Notes: generated from the letters alone by a model not told the origin. A stretch of DNA of 64,000 nucleotides from Leifsonia sp. AG29 (GCF_009765225.1 NZ_VMSF01000001.1:1798001-1862000), one strand, 5' to 3'. Positions 9,483 to 17,868 are shown, counted from the stretch's first letter. Numbers and translations: made by a program.

Positions 9483-10018
9483 TGTCTACTCGCCGTATCC
9501 ACGCGACCATCACCGTAACCATGCTGACGTTCGCACTCAGCGGATGCGCGCAATCAGGAGGAATCATGACCAACTCTGGCGATCAGGTGGCTGTCCCCCC
9601 GGCGGAGTTCTCCACTAAGACCGACCGGCAAACTCTGGACGAGGCCCTGGGCCACACCGACGACCTTGTCCAGCTCCTCGGCGGAGAATGGTACGCCGGA
9701 TCCGGGACCGTATTGTTTGACCGCGCGGACCACACGGGTTGGTCTTACGGCCCTTGCGGCGCGGTGAACACTAACCAATACTCGATCAGTGTTCGCCAGG
9801 TCACCCCTATCGCAGACCCGCTGGCGAACATCGAGCAGGTCCGACAACACTGGACGGGCCTCGGCTACATCCCCCGCCAAATCGGACCGGCCGAAGCCAG
9901 CGAATCGAAGATCACCGAAATCGTCGTCGACCTTCCCTTCGGTGCACGCCTCGGCTTCGTCGCCAGCACACAAATGATGTCCATTTGGACCGAGAGCGAG
10001 TGCATCAAAGAGCACTGA
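9479..10018 (+). CDS. Tandem lipoprotein paralog 1
   Basis: A 179-residue predicted lipoprotein: hydrophobic signal ending in lipobox LSGC, then an AQSGG linker and an extracytoplasmic domain of about 150 residues. The first ATG overlaps the hydrolase stop (ATGA); a second ATG follows at once. Conserved with its two downstream paralogs: STKTDRQTLD, DDLVQLLGGEW, GPCGAV, NQYSI, PIADP, RQIGPAE, IVVDLPFGA and a C-terminal SECIKE. The cysteines of GPCG and SECI occur in all three copies and could form a disulfide. No named family is recognised. Translational coupling to the hydrolase suggests a partner or immunity protein held at the membrane; this is inference. Confidence 0.8.
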   Translation: MMSTRRIHATITVTMLTFALSGCAQSGGIMTNSGDQVAVPPAEFSTKTDRQTLDEALGHTDDLVQLLGGEWYAGSGTVLFDRADHTGWSYGPCGAVNTNQYSISVRQVTPIADPLANIEQVRQHWTGLGYIPRQIGPAEASESKITEIVVDLPFGARLGFVASTQMMSIWTESECIKEH

Positions 10019-10581
10019 CGACGACCCGGAACTCCGCACGAATCACAAGCTTCACTCGCCGGATCCTCGCGACCATCACGGCAGCGGTTGCGGCGTTCGC
10101 CGTTGCCGGGTGCATGCAATCAAGAGGAATCATCACCAACCCCGGCGATCAGGTCGTCGTCCCTCCGGCGGAGTTCTCCACCAAGACCGACCGGCAAACG
10201 CTGGACGACGCTCTGGCGCACACCGACGACCTGGTCCAGCTCCTTGGTGGAGAGTGGCTGGACAGCCATGATCGCCCGTTCGCGGTGACCAACCAGATCA
10301 ACTGGTCCTACGGGCCGTGCGGCGCGGTGGGCACCAACCAGTACTCGATCAGTATTCGACAGGTCATCCCGATCGCGGATCCGTTGGAGAAGATCGAGCA
10401 GGTCCGGCAACACTGGAAGAGCCTCGGCTATAGGGTCCGGCAAATCGGACCAGCCGAAACGAGTGAAACGAAATTCACCGAAATCGTCGTCGACCTCCCT
10501 TTCGGTGCATCCCTGGGGTTTCTCGCCAGCACGCAGATGATGGGGATCTCCACCCAGAGCGAGTGCATCAAAGAGCAATGA
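10015..10581 (+). CDS. Tandem lipoprotein paralog 2 (CTG or upstream start)
   Basis: About 188 residues, closely similar to the neighbouring copies, with signal peptide and lipobox VAGC then MQSRG. The equivalent start in copy 3 is an ATG overlapping the previous stop; here the same position reads CTGA, so translation would need a CTG start at 10015, a GTG at 10000 or a TTG at 9985 inside copy 1. Coupled re-initiation at CTG is the simplest reading by analogy. All conserved motifs, including GPCGAV and SECIKE, are intact, so the gene looks functional. It differs from copy 1 mainly between GGEW and the GPCG motif. Confidence 0.74.
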   Translation: MTTTRNSARITSFTRRILATITAAVAAFAVAGCMQSRGIITNPGDQVVVPPAEFSTKTDRQTLDDALAHTDDLVQLLGGEWLDSHDRPFAVTNQINWSYGPCGAVGTNQYSISIRQVIPIADPLEKIEQVRQHWKSLGYRVRQIGPAETSETKFTEIVVDLPFGASLGFLASTQMMGISTQSECIKEQ

Positions 10582-11144
10582 CAGCGCCCAGGAACACCGC
10601 ACGAAATCGGGGCTTCCCCCTCCGGATCCTCGCGACCATCACCGTAACCTTGCTGACGTTCGCGCTCAGCGGGTGCACAGTAGCGGAAGTAATCACCACC
10701 AACGCTGGCGACCAGGTGGTCGTGCCCCCGGTGGAGTTCTCGACCAAGACCGACCGGCAAACCCTGGACGACGCGCTGGCCCACACCGACGACCTCGTCC
10801 AACTCCTCGGCGGAGAATGGCTGGACAGCCATACACGCCCGTTTGCGGTGACCAACCCGCTCAACTGGTCGCACGGCCCCTGCGGTGCGGTCGGCACCAA
10901 CCAATACTCCATCTACGTCCAGCAGGTCACCCCGATCGCGGACCCGTCGGAGAAGATCGAGCAGGTCCGACAACGCTGGAAGAACCTCCACTACAGGATC
11001 CGCCAAATCGGACCGGCCGGAACCGACGAGGAGAAGTGCACCGAGATCGTCGTCGACCCTCCCTTCGGTGCAGGACTGGGCTTCAACGCCAGCACGACAG
11101 GGATGGGCATCTCCACTGACAGCGAGTGCATCATCGAGCAATGA
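10578..11144 (+). CDS. Tandem lipoprotein paralog 3
   Basis: A 188-residue lipoprotein paralog starting MTAPRNTARN with the ATG overlapping the copy 2 stop (ATGA). The signal ends in lipobox LSGC, followed by TVAEV, then the shared STKTDRQTLDDALAHTDD and LLGGEW blocks, GPCGAVGTNQYSI, PIADPSEKIEQVRQ and a C-terminal SECIIEQ. It is the most divergent in the last 40 residues. With copies 1 and 2 it forms an operon behind the hydrolase. Function unknown; multi-copy membrane-anchored paralogs behind one putative effector gene suggest immunity or a diversified binding partner. Confidence 0.78.
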   Translation: MTAPRNTARNRGFPLRILATITVTLLTFALSGCTVAEVITTNAGDQVVVPPVEFSTKTDRQTLDDALAHTDDLVQLLGGEWLDSHTRPFAVTNPLNWSHGPCGAVGTNQYSIYVQQVTPIADPSEKIEQVRQRWKNLHYRIRQIGPAGTDEEKCTEIVVDPPFGAGLGFNASTTGMGISTDSECIIEQ

Positions 11145-11193
11145 CGGCGCGACGGACGTGGAAGGCCACGCCACCGAGCGGGGAAGACTGCGG
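11141..11193 (+). pseudogene. Vestigial start of a fourth tandem copy
   Basis: At 11141, exactly one further 563-bp step, ATGACGGCGCGACGGACG overlaps the copy 3 stop and resembles the beginning of copy 3 (ATGACAGCGCCCAGGAAC). The similarity stops after about 20 nt and no signal peptide follows; the reading frame then runs through the antisense of aroE. It is best read as the edge of the duplicated unit or the remnant of a fourth copy truncated at the aroE junction. Confidence 0.45.
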
Positions 11194-12321
11194 TCAGAGC
11201 TCCAGCAGCGACCCGTCGGCGTCGAGACCGACCGCAGCGAGCATCGCCTCCAGCACACCCTCCTCATCGGGGAGCGGCTGGAGCGGGTCGCCCGCCACGA
11301 AGATGCGGACCTGCAGGAGGGCCTGATGCACGAGCATGGCTAGCCCCGACACGACACGGCCGTCGACAGCCAGCCACTGACGCGCGAGCGGCGTGGGCCA
11401 CGGCTCGTAAGCGACGTCGAGGAGCAGGGCGCGCCTCCTTGTGGAATCGGTGTACACGGCCTCTGTGACGGCGCCCCCGGGCAGAGTGCTGATGACGAGC
11501 TGCGGGACGTCGAGGGCGCGGTCCGCCTGGGCGAAGGGCCGGATGCGGACACGCAGCCCGAGCTGGTGCGCCAGCGGTTCGAGCCAGACGCTCCGCTCCA
11601 GATCCCGGACGTGGATGTCGACCTGCTCGGCCCCCAGCTCGGCTGCCGCCACCAGCGCGGATGCCGCAGTCGCTCCGCCGCCGAGGATGTGCGCGAAACG
11701 GACTTCGCCTAGTCCTGCCGCGCGCAGCGCGCGCACGATTCCCGCCACATCGGTGTTGAACCCGCGGACCGCGTCGTCCTCGAGCAGGACCGTGTTGGCC
11801 GCGCCCGTCTGCTCCGCGACACGGTCGACCTCGTCAAGCAGCGGGAGGACCGTTTTCTTGAGCGGCATCGTCAGGGAGAGCCCACGCCACTCTGGCCCGA
11901 GGCCCTCGATGTAGGCGGCGAGCCCGTCCTCGGAGATCTGCACAGCCTCGTACGACCAGTCGAGCCCGAGGGCGTCGTACGCGGCGCGATGGAGATTCGG
12001 TGAGCGGGAGTGGTCGATCGGCGACCCCAGCACGGCGAGGCGCCGGCTCGGTTCGCGGAGCGTTTCCGAGGCCTCGTCCGCGTTCGGCTCTTCGCCCGCG
12101 GTGCCAGCTACGGACTCGTTGTTCGGTTCCTCGGCCGTGACCGACTCATCGTCGGCCGGTTCCTCGCGCTCAATCGCCGCCTCGGCCTCATCAACAGCCT
12201 GCTCCTCGGCTTCGGCCTCGCGCTCCGCCTCGACGAGCTCGGCGATCATCGCCTCCGCGGAGGCCTCGCTCACGCCGTCCTGCTCGGGGAGCGGATCGCG
12301 CTCCGCGCGGGCCTCATCCAT
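11194..12321 (-). CDS. aroE: Shikimate dehydrogenase with long acidic N-terminal extension
   Basis: The catalytic part starts near residue 93 (RRLAVLGSPIDHSRSPNLH) and is a standard NADP-dependent shikimate 5-dehydrogenase: shikimate-binding SRS at 105-107, catalytic lysine in TMPLK (Lys155), FNTD at 188-191, dinucleotide loop GGGATAA at 214-220, and a C-terminal VSGLAMLVHQA. Ahead of it lies a 92-residue stretch rich in Glu, Ala and Asp with no known domain. There is no ATG, GTG or TTG codon between residues 26 and 96, so the extension must be translated in whole or in most part. The start at 12321 overlaps the mltG stop by 8 nt. It reduces 3-dehydroshikimate for chorismate synthesis. Confidence 0.9.
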   Translation of the reverse strand: MDEARAERDPLPEQDGVSEASAEAMIAELVEAEREAEAEEQAVDEAEAAIEREEPADDESVTAEEPNNESVAGTAGEEPNADEASETLREPSRRLAVLGSPIDHSRSPNLHRAAYDALGLDWSYEAVQISEDGLAAYIEGLGPEWRGLSLTMPLKKTVLPLLDEVDRVAEQTGAANTVLLEDDAVRGFNTDVAGIVRALRAAGLGEVRFAHILGGGATAASALVAAAELGAEQVDIHVRDLERSVWLEPLAHQLGLRVRIRPFAQADRALDVPQLVISTLPGGAVTEAVYTDSTRRRALLLDVAYEPWPTPLARQWLAVDGRVVSGLAMLVHQALLQVRIFVAGDPLQPLPDEEGVLEAMLAAVGLDADGSLLEL

Positions 12322-13879
12322 ACCCGGGGTTGTCCTTCATCCACTGCTGCCACTTCTCGACCGCGGCCTGGTGCTCCGCGTCGGTGGTCGAGAAGATCGT
12401 CTCGCCCGTCTTGAGGTTCCAGGTCACGAAGTACATCCACGGGCCGTCGGCCGGGTGCTGCGCCGCATTGATGGCCAGGTCACCCGGATTCGAGATCGGC
12501 CCGACGGGGAGCCCGGAGTGCACGTACGTGTTGTAGGGGTTCCCCGCGTCCGCGCGCTCGGCGTCAGTCGTCGTCACTCGGTCCGTGTGGCCCGTGCCGT
12601 AGGCGACGGTCGCATCCGACTGGAGGTCCCAGCCCTGTGCCAAGCGGTTGAGGAAGACCCGGGCGACCTTGGGGTAGTCGTCCTTGAGGCCCGCCTCCTT
12701 CTGAACCACCGACGCAAGCACGACGGTGTTCCAGCGGTCGGCCGGGGCGACGCCGGCCTGGTCGAGCGCCTGGAACATCCGGTCGACCATGGTCTTGATG
12801 GCGTCGTGCGCCGAGATACCCGGGGCGAAGGTGTACGTCGCCGGGAACAGGAAACCCTCGAGCGTCTTCGCCTGCGCCGGGACGCCGAACTGGGCCGGGT
12901 TGGCCGCCTGGGCTTGCAGGTCCGCGAGCGGGAGCTTCGTGGCGGTGGCGACGGTCTGGAGGATGTCCTTCTCGACCGTTCCCTCCGGGATCACCGCGGT
13001 GTTCTCGACGCGAGCGGAGGGATCCTGCAACGCGACCAGGGCCGCCTGCGCACTCATCTGCTTGGCGAGCTTGAAGACGCCCGGTTGGAACTGCACCTCC
13101 GGCTTCTGGCGGAGCAGCAGGGTGTAGAAGGCCTCGGAGGTCTTCACGACGCCCGCCTTGTGGAGGTTCGCGGCGATCGCGGACCCGTCGTCGCCCGACT
13201 TGATCGTGAACAACACCTGGCCGCTGCCCGAGCCCTTGTAGTCGTCGTCCGGCGGGAACAGCTTCGCCGCGATCTTGGCGACCTGCGGCTGGAAGATCGC
13301 ATACGCGCCTCCGGCCATTCCACCGAGCAGCGCGAGGACGACGACGGTGACGACGAGCCGCTTCACCCAGCGACGCTTGCGGCGAGGGGGCTCCTCGTGG
13401 GAGAGGTAGTGCTGCTGGCGCCAGGCGAGGGGCGATTCCACCTCGGCGTCGAGCGTGTCCGTGTCCTGATCTTCCAGCACGCCGAACAGAGTACGCGCCG
13501 GGTTGTCGTGGCGCGAGTGGAGGCCCTCCTGCGTCCCGTGCCGCGCGGCGGCGCCGACGGGCTGGCGCTCCTCGACCTGGGCGATCGGGCCCGTGATCAC
13601 GGCGTCGAAGTCGAGACCGGCCAGCGTCTCGGCGTCCGTGGCCGGCGCGGATTCCGGCGCGCCATCCACCGGCCGCGCCGACTCTGCCGCCGGCTCGGCA
13701 GCCGGGCCGGCGCTCGAGCGAGGCGCGGAAGCCGACTCCGCCTGCGGACGCCCGGCGGCGCGCTCCTGCTCCTCCTGGAGCCGGCGGGCCTCGCGTCGCG
13801 TCAGCGGCTGCCGGTTCACGGCCGGGAACACCGGCGGCTGCGGCCTCTCCTGGGGGTTCTGCGACAAACTACGGTCCAA
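12314..13879 (-). CDS. mltG: Endolytic murein transglycosylase MltG (YceG-like)
   Basis: MltG cleaves nascent glycan strands in the membrane and is thought to set chain length. The 521-residue protein has a long cytoplasmic N-terminal region (1 to about 165) rich in Pro, Ala and Glu, a basic stop-transfer stretch RRKRRWVKR, one transmembrane helix at about 174-196, and an extracytoplasmic YceG domain. The catalytic glutamate is Glu395 in ASVVQKEAG, and the conserved NTYVHSGLPVGPISNPG follows. It overlaps ruvX by 11 nt upstream and aroE by 8 nt downstream, the usual ruvX-mltG-aroE order of actinobacteria. Confidence 0.95.
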   Translation of the reverse strand: MDRSLSQNPQERPQPPVFPAVNRQPLTRREARRLQEEQERAAGRPQAESASAPRSSAGPAAEPAAESARPVDGAPESAPATDAETLAGLDFDAVITGPIAQVEERQPVGAAARHGTQEGLHSRHDNPARTLFGVLEDQDTDTLDAEVESPLAWRQQHYLSHEEPPRRKRRWVKRLVVTVVVLALLGGMAGGAYAIFQPQVAKIAAKLFPPDDDYKGSGSGQVLFTIKSGDDGSAIAANLHKAGVVKTSEAFYTLLLRQKPEVQFQPGVFKLAKQMSAQAALVALQDPSARVENTAVIPEGTVEKDILQTVATATKLPLADLQAQAANPAQFGVPAQAKTLEGFLFPATYTFAPGISAHDAIKTMVDRMFQALDQAGVAPADRWNTVVLASVVQKEAGLKDDYPKVARVFLNRLAQGWDLQSDATVAYGTGHTDRVTTTDAERADAGNPYNTYVHSGLPVGPISNPGDLAINAAQHPADGPWMYFVTWNLKTGETIFSTTDAEHQAAVEKWQQWMKDNPGYG

Positions 13880-14330
13880 TGCTCGTTTCGACGGGGTCGC
13901 CCGGCGGGCGGCCGGTGGCTCGCTCCGCGTCGAGGGCGTGCTGCAAAATTATCGTGGCCGCCACCTGATCCACCACCGGTCGGGCCTTCTTGCTGTTCTT
14001 CCCGGAGGCCCGGAGCGCGGACGACGCGGACATGGTGGTGAGTCGCTCGTCGACCATCCGGACAGGCACGCCGACTTCGCCGGCGAGTGACCGGGCGAAG
14101 GCCACGGCGTCGTCGGTGGAGGCGGTGCGGGCGCCCGAGAGCGCCAGCGGCAATCCGACGATAACCTCGACGGCCTCGAGTTCGTCCACGATCCGGGCGA
14201 TCCTACGACGATCCGCAGCGTCTTCGGAGCGAGCCACGGTTTCCACCGGGGTGGCGAGCATGCCGTGGAGGTCGGACCGGCTCACGCCGATCCGCACCTT
14301 GCCCACGTCGATCCCGATCCGGACGCCCAT
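13869..14330 (-). CDS. ruvX: Putative Holliday junction resolvase / pre-16S rRNA nuclease YqgF
   Basis: A 153-residue YqgF-family protein with an RNase H-like fold, in other bacteria essential for 16S rRNA 5' maturation. The start MGVRIGIDVGKVRIGVS contains the first catalytic aspartate; VGLPLALSG, the acidic VDERLTT and VDQVAATIILQ motifs follow in the expected order. The ATG at 14330 is taken because the preceding residues are a shadow; a GTG two codons upstream is a possible alternative. It sits between alaS (10 nt gap) and mltG (11 nt overlap). Confidence 0.92.
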   Translation of the reverse strand: MGVRIGIDVGKVRIGVSRSDLHGMLATPVETVARSEDAADRRRIARIVDELEAVEVIVGLPLALSGARTASTDDAVAFARSLAGEVGVPVRMVDERLTTMSASSALRASGKNSKKARPVVDQVAATIILQHALDAERATGRPPGDPVETSIGP

Positions 14331-14340
14331 CCGCACGCGG

Positions 14341-16998
14341 CTATCCGATCGCCGAGACGACGGCCCCCAGCGCGGCCGGGATCGCCTCGGGGTCGGTGCC
14401 GCCGCCCTGTGCGAGGTCGGCCTTGCCGCCGCCGCCGCCTCCGAGCACGCCCGCGGCGGTCTTCGCCAGCGCACCCGCGTTGGCGCCGGCGTCTCGCGCC
14501 GCCTGGTTCGTCGCGACGATGACGACCGGCTTGCCCGCCGCTCGTGCCGCAAGGGCGACGACGGCGGGGTCGGAGCCGAGCCGCTCGCGGACCGTCGTCA
14601 CGAGCAGGCGCAGGTCGTCGGCCGAGTTGAGGGTGCCGGCGTCCTCGGCGATGACGGACATGTCACCGCGCCGGGTCGCCGCCGCCAGAAGCGTCGGGAC
14701 CTTGTCGAGCACCGCCCGCGCCTCGAACGCCTGGATCCGCTTCTCAGCGGCCTTGAGGCTGGCCATCAGATCGGCGATCTTCTCGGGGAGCTGCTCCCGC
14801 GGCGTCTTCAGCGAGCTCGAGAGCTGCGATACGATCGTCCGCTCGACGGCGAGGTCGCGGAACGCCTCCAGACCGACGAGCGACTCCACGCGGCGGTTCG
14901 TCGAACCGACCGACGACTCGCTGACCAGGTTGATCATGCCGATCTCCGCGCTGCTCGCGACGTGCGTTCCTGCGCACAGTTCGCGCGACCACGGACCGCC
15001 GATGTCGACGACCCGCACGACGTCGCCGTACTTCTCGCCGAACAGGGCCATCGCGCCGAGCGCCTTCGCCTCGGCGAGGGGCAACTCGCGGGTGGTGACC
15101 TCGAGGTTCTCGCGGATCGCGTTGTTCGAGATCTCCTCGATCTCGCTCCGGGTCTCCGCCGAGAGGGCCTGGTTCCACGAGAAGTCGAGCCGGAGATAGC
15201 CCGCCTTGTTGTAGGACCCCGACTGGTGGGCGTTCGACCCGAGCACCTGGCGGAGCGCGGCGTGGATGATGTGCGTTCCGGAGTGCGCCTGGCGCGCCCC
15301 CCGCCGGTACTCGCGGTCGACGAGGCTGGTCGCCGGGGCGCCGACACCGACCTCGCCGCTGCGGACGAGGACCTTGTGGCTGATGAGGCCCTTCACCGGC
15401 TTCTGGACGTCCAGCACGTCGAGCTCGTAGCCGGGCCCGACGATGGTGCCCGCGTCGGCGTCCTGACCGCCCGACTCGGCATAGAGCGCGGTCGCTCCGA
15501 GGATGATCTCGGCGACCTGCCCCTCCGTCGCCTTTCCGACCGACTGCCCGTCGACGATCAGGCCGAGCACGCTCGACTCGGTCTCGAGTTCGGTGTAGCC
15601 GGTGAAGACCGTCTCGCCCTGCGACCGGAACGCGCTGTAGACCGAGAGATCGGCCAGAGCGGTCTTCTTCGCCTTCGCGTCAGCCTTGGCCCGGGCGCGC
15701 TGGTCGGCCATGAGCCGGTCGAAGGCGGTGCGATCGACGCTGAGGCCGGCCTCCTCCGCCATCTCGAGCGTCAGGTCGATGGGGAAGCCGTAGGTGTCGT
15801 GGAGCAGGAAGGCGGTGTCGCCCGCGAGCTCCTTCCGCCCCTCCTTCTGCGTGTTCGCGACGGCCGTGTCGAGGATGCTCGTGCCCGCGGTGAGCGTGCG
15901 GAGGAAGGTCTCCTCCTCCGCGTAGGCGAGCTGCGAGATCCGCTCGAACTCGGTCTCGACCTCGGGGTACGCCGCCTTCATCGCATCACGCGAGACCGGG
16001 AAGAGCTCGGGGAAGGTCGCGGTCTCGACGCCCAGGAGGCGCATCGCGCGCACTGTGCGGCGCAGCAGCCGGCGGAGGACGTACCCGCGGCCTTCGTTGG
16101 ACGGCGTGACACCGTCGGCCATCAGCATCAGCGCGCTGCGGACGTGGTCGGCGACGACGCGCAGCCGCACGTCGTCGTCGTGCGCCTCGTTGCCGTAGGG
16201 CTTCTCGGCCAGCTCCGCCGCCCGGTCGAGCACCGGGCGCACCTGGTCGATCTCGTACATGTTGTCGACGCCCTGCTTGATGAAGGCGACGCGCTCGAGG
16301 CCCATACCGGTGTCGATGTTCTTCTTCGGCAGGTCGCCGAGGATCTCGAAGTCCTTCTTGCCGGTTCCCTCGCCGCGGAGGTACTGCATGAAGACGAGGT
16401 TCCAGATCTCGACATAGCGGTCGTCGTCGGTGGCGGGGCCGCCGTCGGCGCCGTACGCCGGGCCGCGGTCGAAGAAGATCTCCGAGCACGGGCCGGCGGG
16501 ACCGGGCTGTCCGGTCGACCAGTAGTTGGTGTCCTTGCCGAGACCCTGGATGCGCTCGTCGGGGAGGCCCGAGACGCGACGCCAGATCTCACGCGCCTCG
16601 TCGTCCTCCTCGTAGACCGTCACCCAGAGGTCCGCCGGGTCGAACCCGAGGCCGCCGTCGTCCTCGGAGGTGGTGAGCAGATCCCAGGCGAAGGTGATCG
16701 CCTGCTCCTTGAAGTAGTCGCCGAAGGAGAAGTTGCCGCACATCTGGAAGAACGTGCCGTGCCGGGGCGTCTTGCCGACCTCGTCGATGTCGAGCGTCCG
16801 GATGCACTTCTGCACGCTCGTCGCCCGCGGGAAGGGCGCGGGCACGACCCCGGTCAGGTACGGCACGAACGGGACCATGCCGGCGACGGTGAAGAGAAGG
16901 GAGGGGTCGTCGCTGACGAGGGAGGCGGAGGGGACGACGGTGTGACCGCGCCGGGCGAAGAAGTCGAGCCAGCGGCGGTGGATTTCAGCAGTCTGCAT
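14341..16998 (-). CDS. alaS: Alanyl-tRNA synthetase
   Basis: Charges tRNA-Ala. At 885 residues it is full length: class II catalytic core from MQTAEIHRRWLDFF through motif 2 and motif 3 (ETGMGLERVAF-type, here DTGMGLERVAF), the editing domain with HSGTHIIHAALR and the zinc or metal-binding CAGTHV, and a Gly-rich C-Ala domain with GGGGGGKADLAQGGG near the end. It heads a minus-strand run into ruvX, mltG and aroE. A 60-nt gap separates it from the small membrane protein gene upstream. Confidence 0.98.
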   Translation of the reverse strand: MQTAEIHRRWLDFFARRGHTVVPSASLVSDDPSLLFTVAGMVPFVPYLTGVVPAPFPRATSVQKCIRTLDIDEVGKTPRHGTFFQMCGNFSFGDYFKEQAITFAWDLLTTSEDDGGLGFDPADLWVTVYEEDDEAREIWRRVSGLPDERIQGLGKDTNYWSTGQPGPAGPCSEIFFDRGPAYGADGGPATDDDRYVEIWNLVFMQYLRGEGTGKKDFEILGDLPKKNIDTGMGLERVAFIKQGVDNMYEIDQVRPVLDRAAELAEKPYGNEAHDDDVRLRVVADHVRSALMLMADGVTPSNEGRGYVLRRLLRRTVRAMRLLGVETATFPELFPVSRDAMKAAYPEVETEFERISQLAYAEEETFLRTLTAGTSILDTAVANTQKEGRKELAGDTAFLLHDTYGFPIDLTLEMAEEAGLSVDRTAFDRLMADQRARAKADAKAKKTALADLSVYSAFRSQGETVFTGYTELETESSVLGLIVDGQSVGKATEGQVAEIILGATALYAESGGQDADAGTIVGPGYELDVLDVQKPVKGLISHKVLVRSGEVGVGAPATSLVDREYRRGARQAHSGTHIIHAALRQVLGSNAHQSGSYNKAGYLRLDFSWNQALSAETRSEIEEISNNAIRENLEVTTRELPLAEAKALGAMALFGEKYGDVVRVVDIGGPWSRELCAGTHVASSAEIGMINLVSESSVGSTNRRVESLVGLEAFRDLAVERTIVSQLSSSLKTPREQLPEKIADLMASLKAAEKRIQAFEARAVLDKVPTLLAAATRRGDMSVIAEDAGTLNSADDLRLLVTTVRERLGSDPAVVALAARAAGKPVVIVATNQAARDAGANAGALAKTAAGVLGGGGGGKADLAQGGGTDPEAIPAALGAVVSAIG

Positions 16999-17058
16999 GG
17001 GTTCCGGTCGGATCGTGGTGCGGGGGGTGTGCGGTGATCGGGGCGGACGCGAGGGGCG

Positions 17059-17250
17059 TCACTCGCCGTCGATGGCGGAACGGAGCTCCGCCTCGCGCTG
17101 GCGGTAGCCGTCGGAGACGGCGTCGGTGAAGTCGCGCGCCTTCCTGTCGAGCGAACTGAAGAACTCGCGACCCTTGGGCGTCTCGTTCACCTGGTGCGCG
17201 ACGACGAAGCCGATGGCGACGCCGACGACGAGCCACAGGAAGCTCTTCAT
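17059..17250 (-). CDS. Small single-span membrane protein
   Basis: A 63-residue protein with one N-terminal transmembrane helix (residues 3-19, FLWLVVGVAIGFVVAHQV) followed by a charged, probably helical tail. It resembles short YtxH-like proteins that accompany DUF948 genes and precede alaS in Microbacteriaceae; that comparison is from memory. The ribosome-binding site is AGAGGGAGA before the ATG. Function unknown. Confidence 0.75.
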   Translation of the reverse strand: MKSFLWLVVGVAIGFVVAHQVNETPKGREFFSSLDRKARDFTDAVSDGYRQREAELRSAIDGE

Positions 17251-17355
17251 GCTGGTTCTCCCTCTCTGGATGACGTGCGCGCAGGTCCCGGCGCCGAGGC
17301 TCTCGGAGGGGGCGGCGCATTGATCGGCCGCGCCTCCTCGATCACCTCGGCAAGT

Positions 17356-17766
17356 CTAGTGCGGCGACCTTGAGCCCTTCCGGGACTTCGCCGACCGTCG
17401 GTCGCGAGCGCCCTTCGCCGGTGCGGCGGCGGCGAAGGCCGCTCTCACGGCGGCGCTGAAGCCGGCCAGTTTGATCAGAGGGCCCCCGACGGTCGCCGCG
17501 AACAGCGCGACCAGTGCGGAGACGTTGCCGGTGACGTCTGCCACGTTCCGCGTGATGACGTCGACCCGTGCGAGCTGCTTGTTCGTCTCCTGCAGGGTCG
17601 TCGCGGTCTCGTCGAGGATCGGCGTGATACCGTCGCTCGCCTCTTTGATCGCCTGGCGGGTCTGGTCGAGCACGCGCCCGAGTTTGAGCAGCGGGACGGC
17701 GATGAAGCCGACGAGGACGGCGAACACGGCCGCCGCGATCAGTCCCGCGATGTCTCCTCCGGACAC
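17356..17766 (-). CDS. DUF948 membrane protein
   Basis: 136 residues, GTG start. One transmembrane helix at about 7-29 (GLIAAAVFAVLVGFIAVPLLK) is followed by an amphipathic helical stretch with DQTRQAIKEASDGITPIL and TTLQETNKQLARVD, the pattern of DUF948 proteins, and a basic Arg/Lys/Ser-rich tail. DUF948 proteins are found next to alaS in many Gram-positives; role undefined. The gene lies 105 nt upstream of the small membrane protein and is probably co-transcribed with it. Confidence 0.82.
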   Translation of the reverse strand: MSGGDIAGLIAAAVFAVLVGFIAVPLLKLGRVLDQTRQAIKEASDGITPILDETATTLQETNKQLARVDVITRNVADVTGNVSALVALFAATVGGPLIKLAGFSAAVRAAFAAAAPAKGARDRRSAKSRKGSRSPH

Positions 17767-17868
17767 GTCCGTCTCCCTTCATTCCGCCTTGGGCATACTC
17801 CGACCAGCGTAGCCCCGACGGGCGACCCCCGCGCGGCGCGCTCGCCCGGGTCGGCCCGGACATGCGAA

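Larger units (their letters stand above)
9482..11144 (+). repeat. Three-copy tandem gene duplication with 563-bp period
   Basis: The stop codons of the three lipoprotein genes end at 10018, 10581 and 11144, exactly 563 bp apart each time, and the start positions of copies 2 and 3 (10015, 10578) keep the same step. 563 equals 189 codons (567 nt) minus the 4-nt overlap, so the whole coding unit including its overlap was duplicated. Copy 1 is 9 codons shorter at its N terminus. Confidence 0.85.

Noticed and set aside
11141-11326. Fourth functional lipoprotein gene
   Set aside because: Only about 20 nt resemble the start of the other copies; no signal peptide follows and the frame is antisense of aroE.
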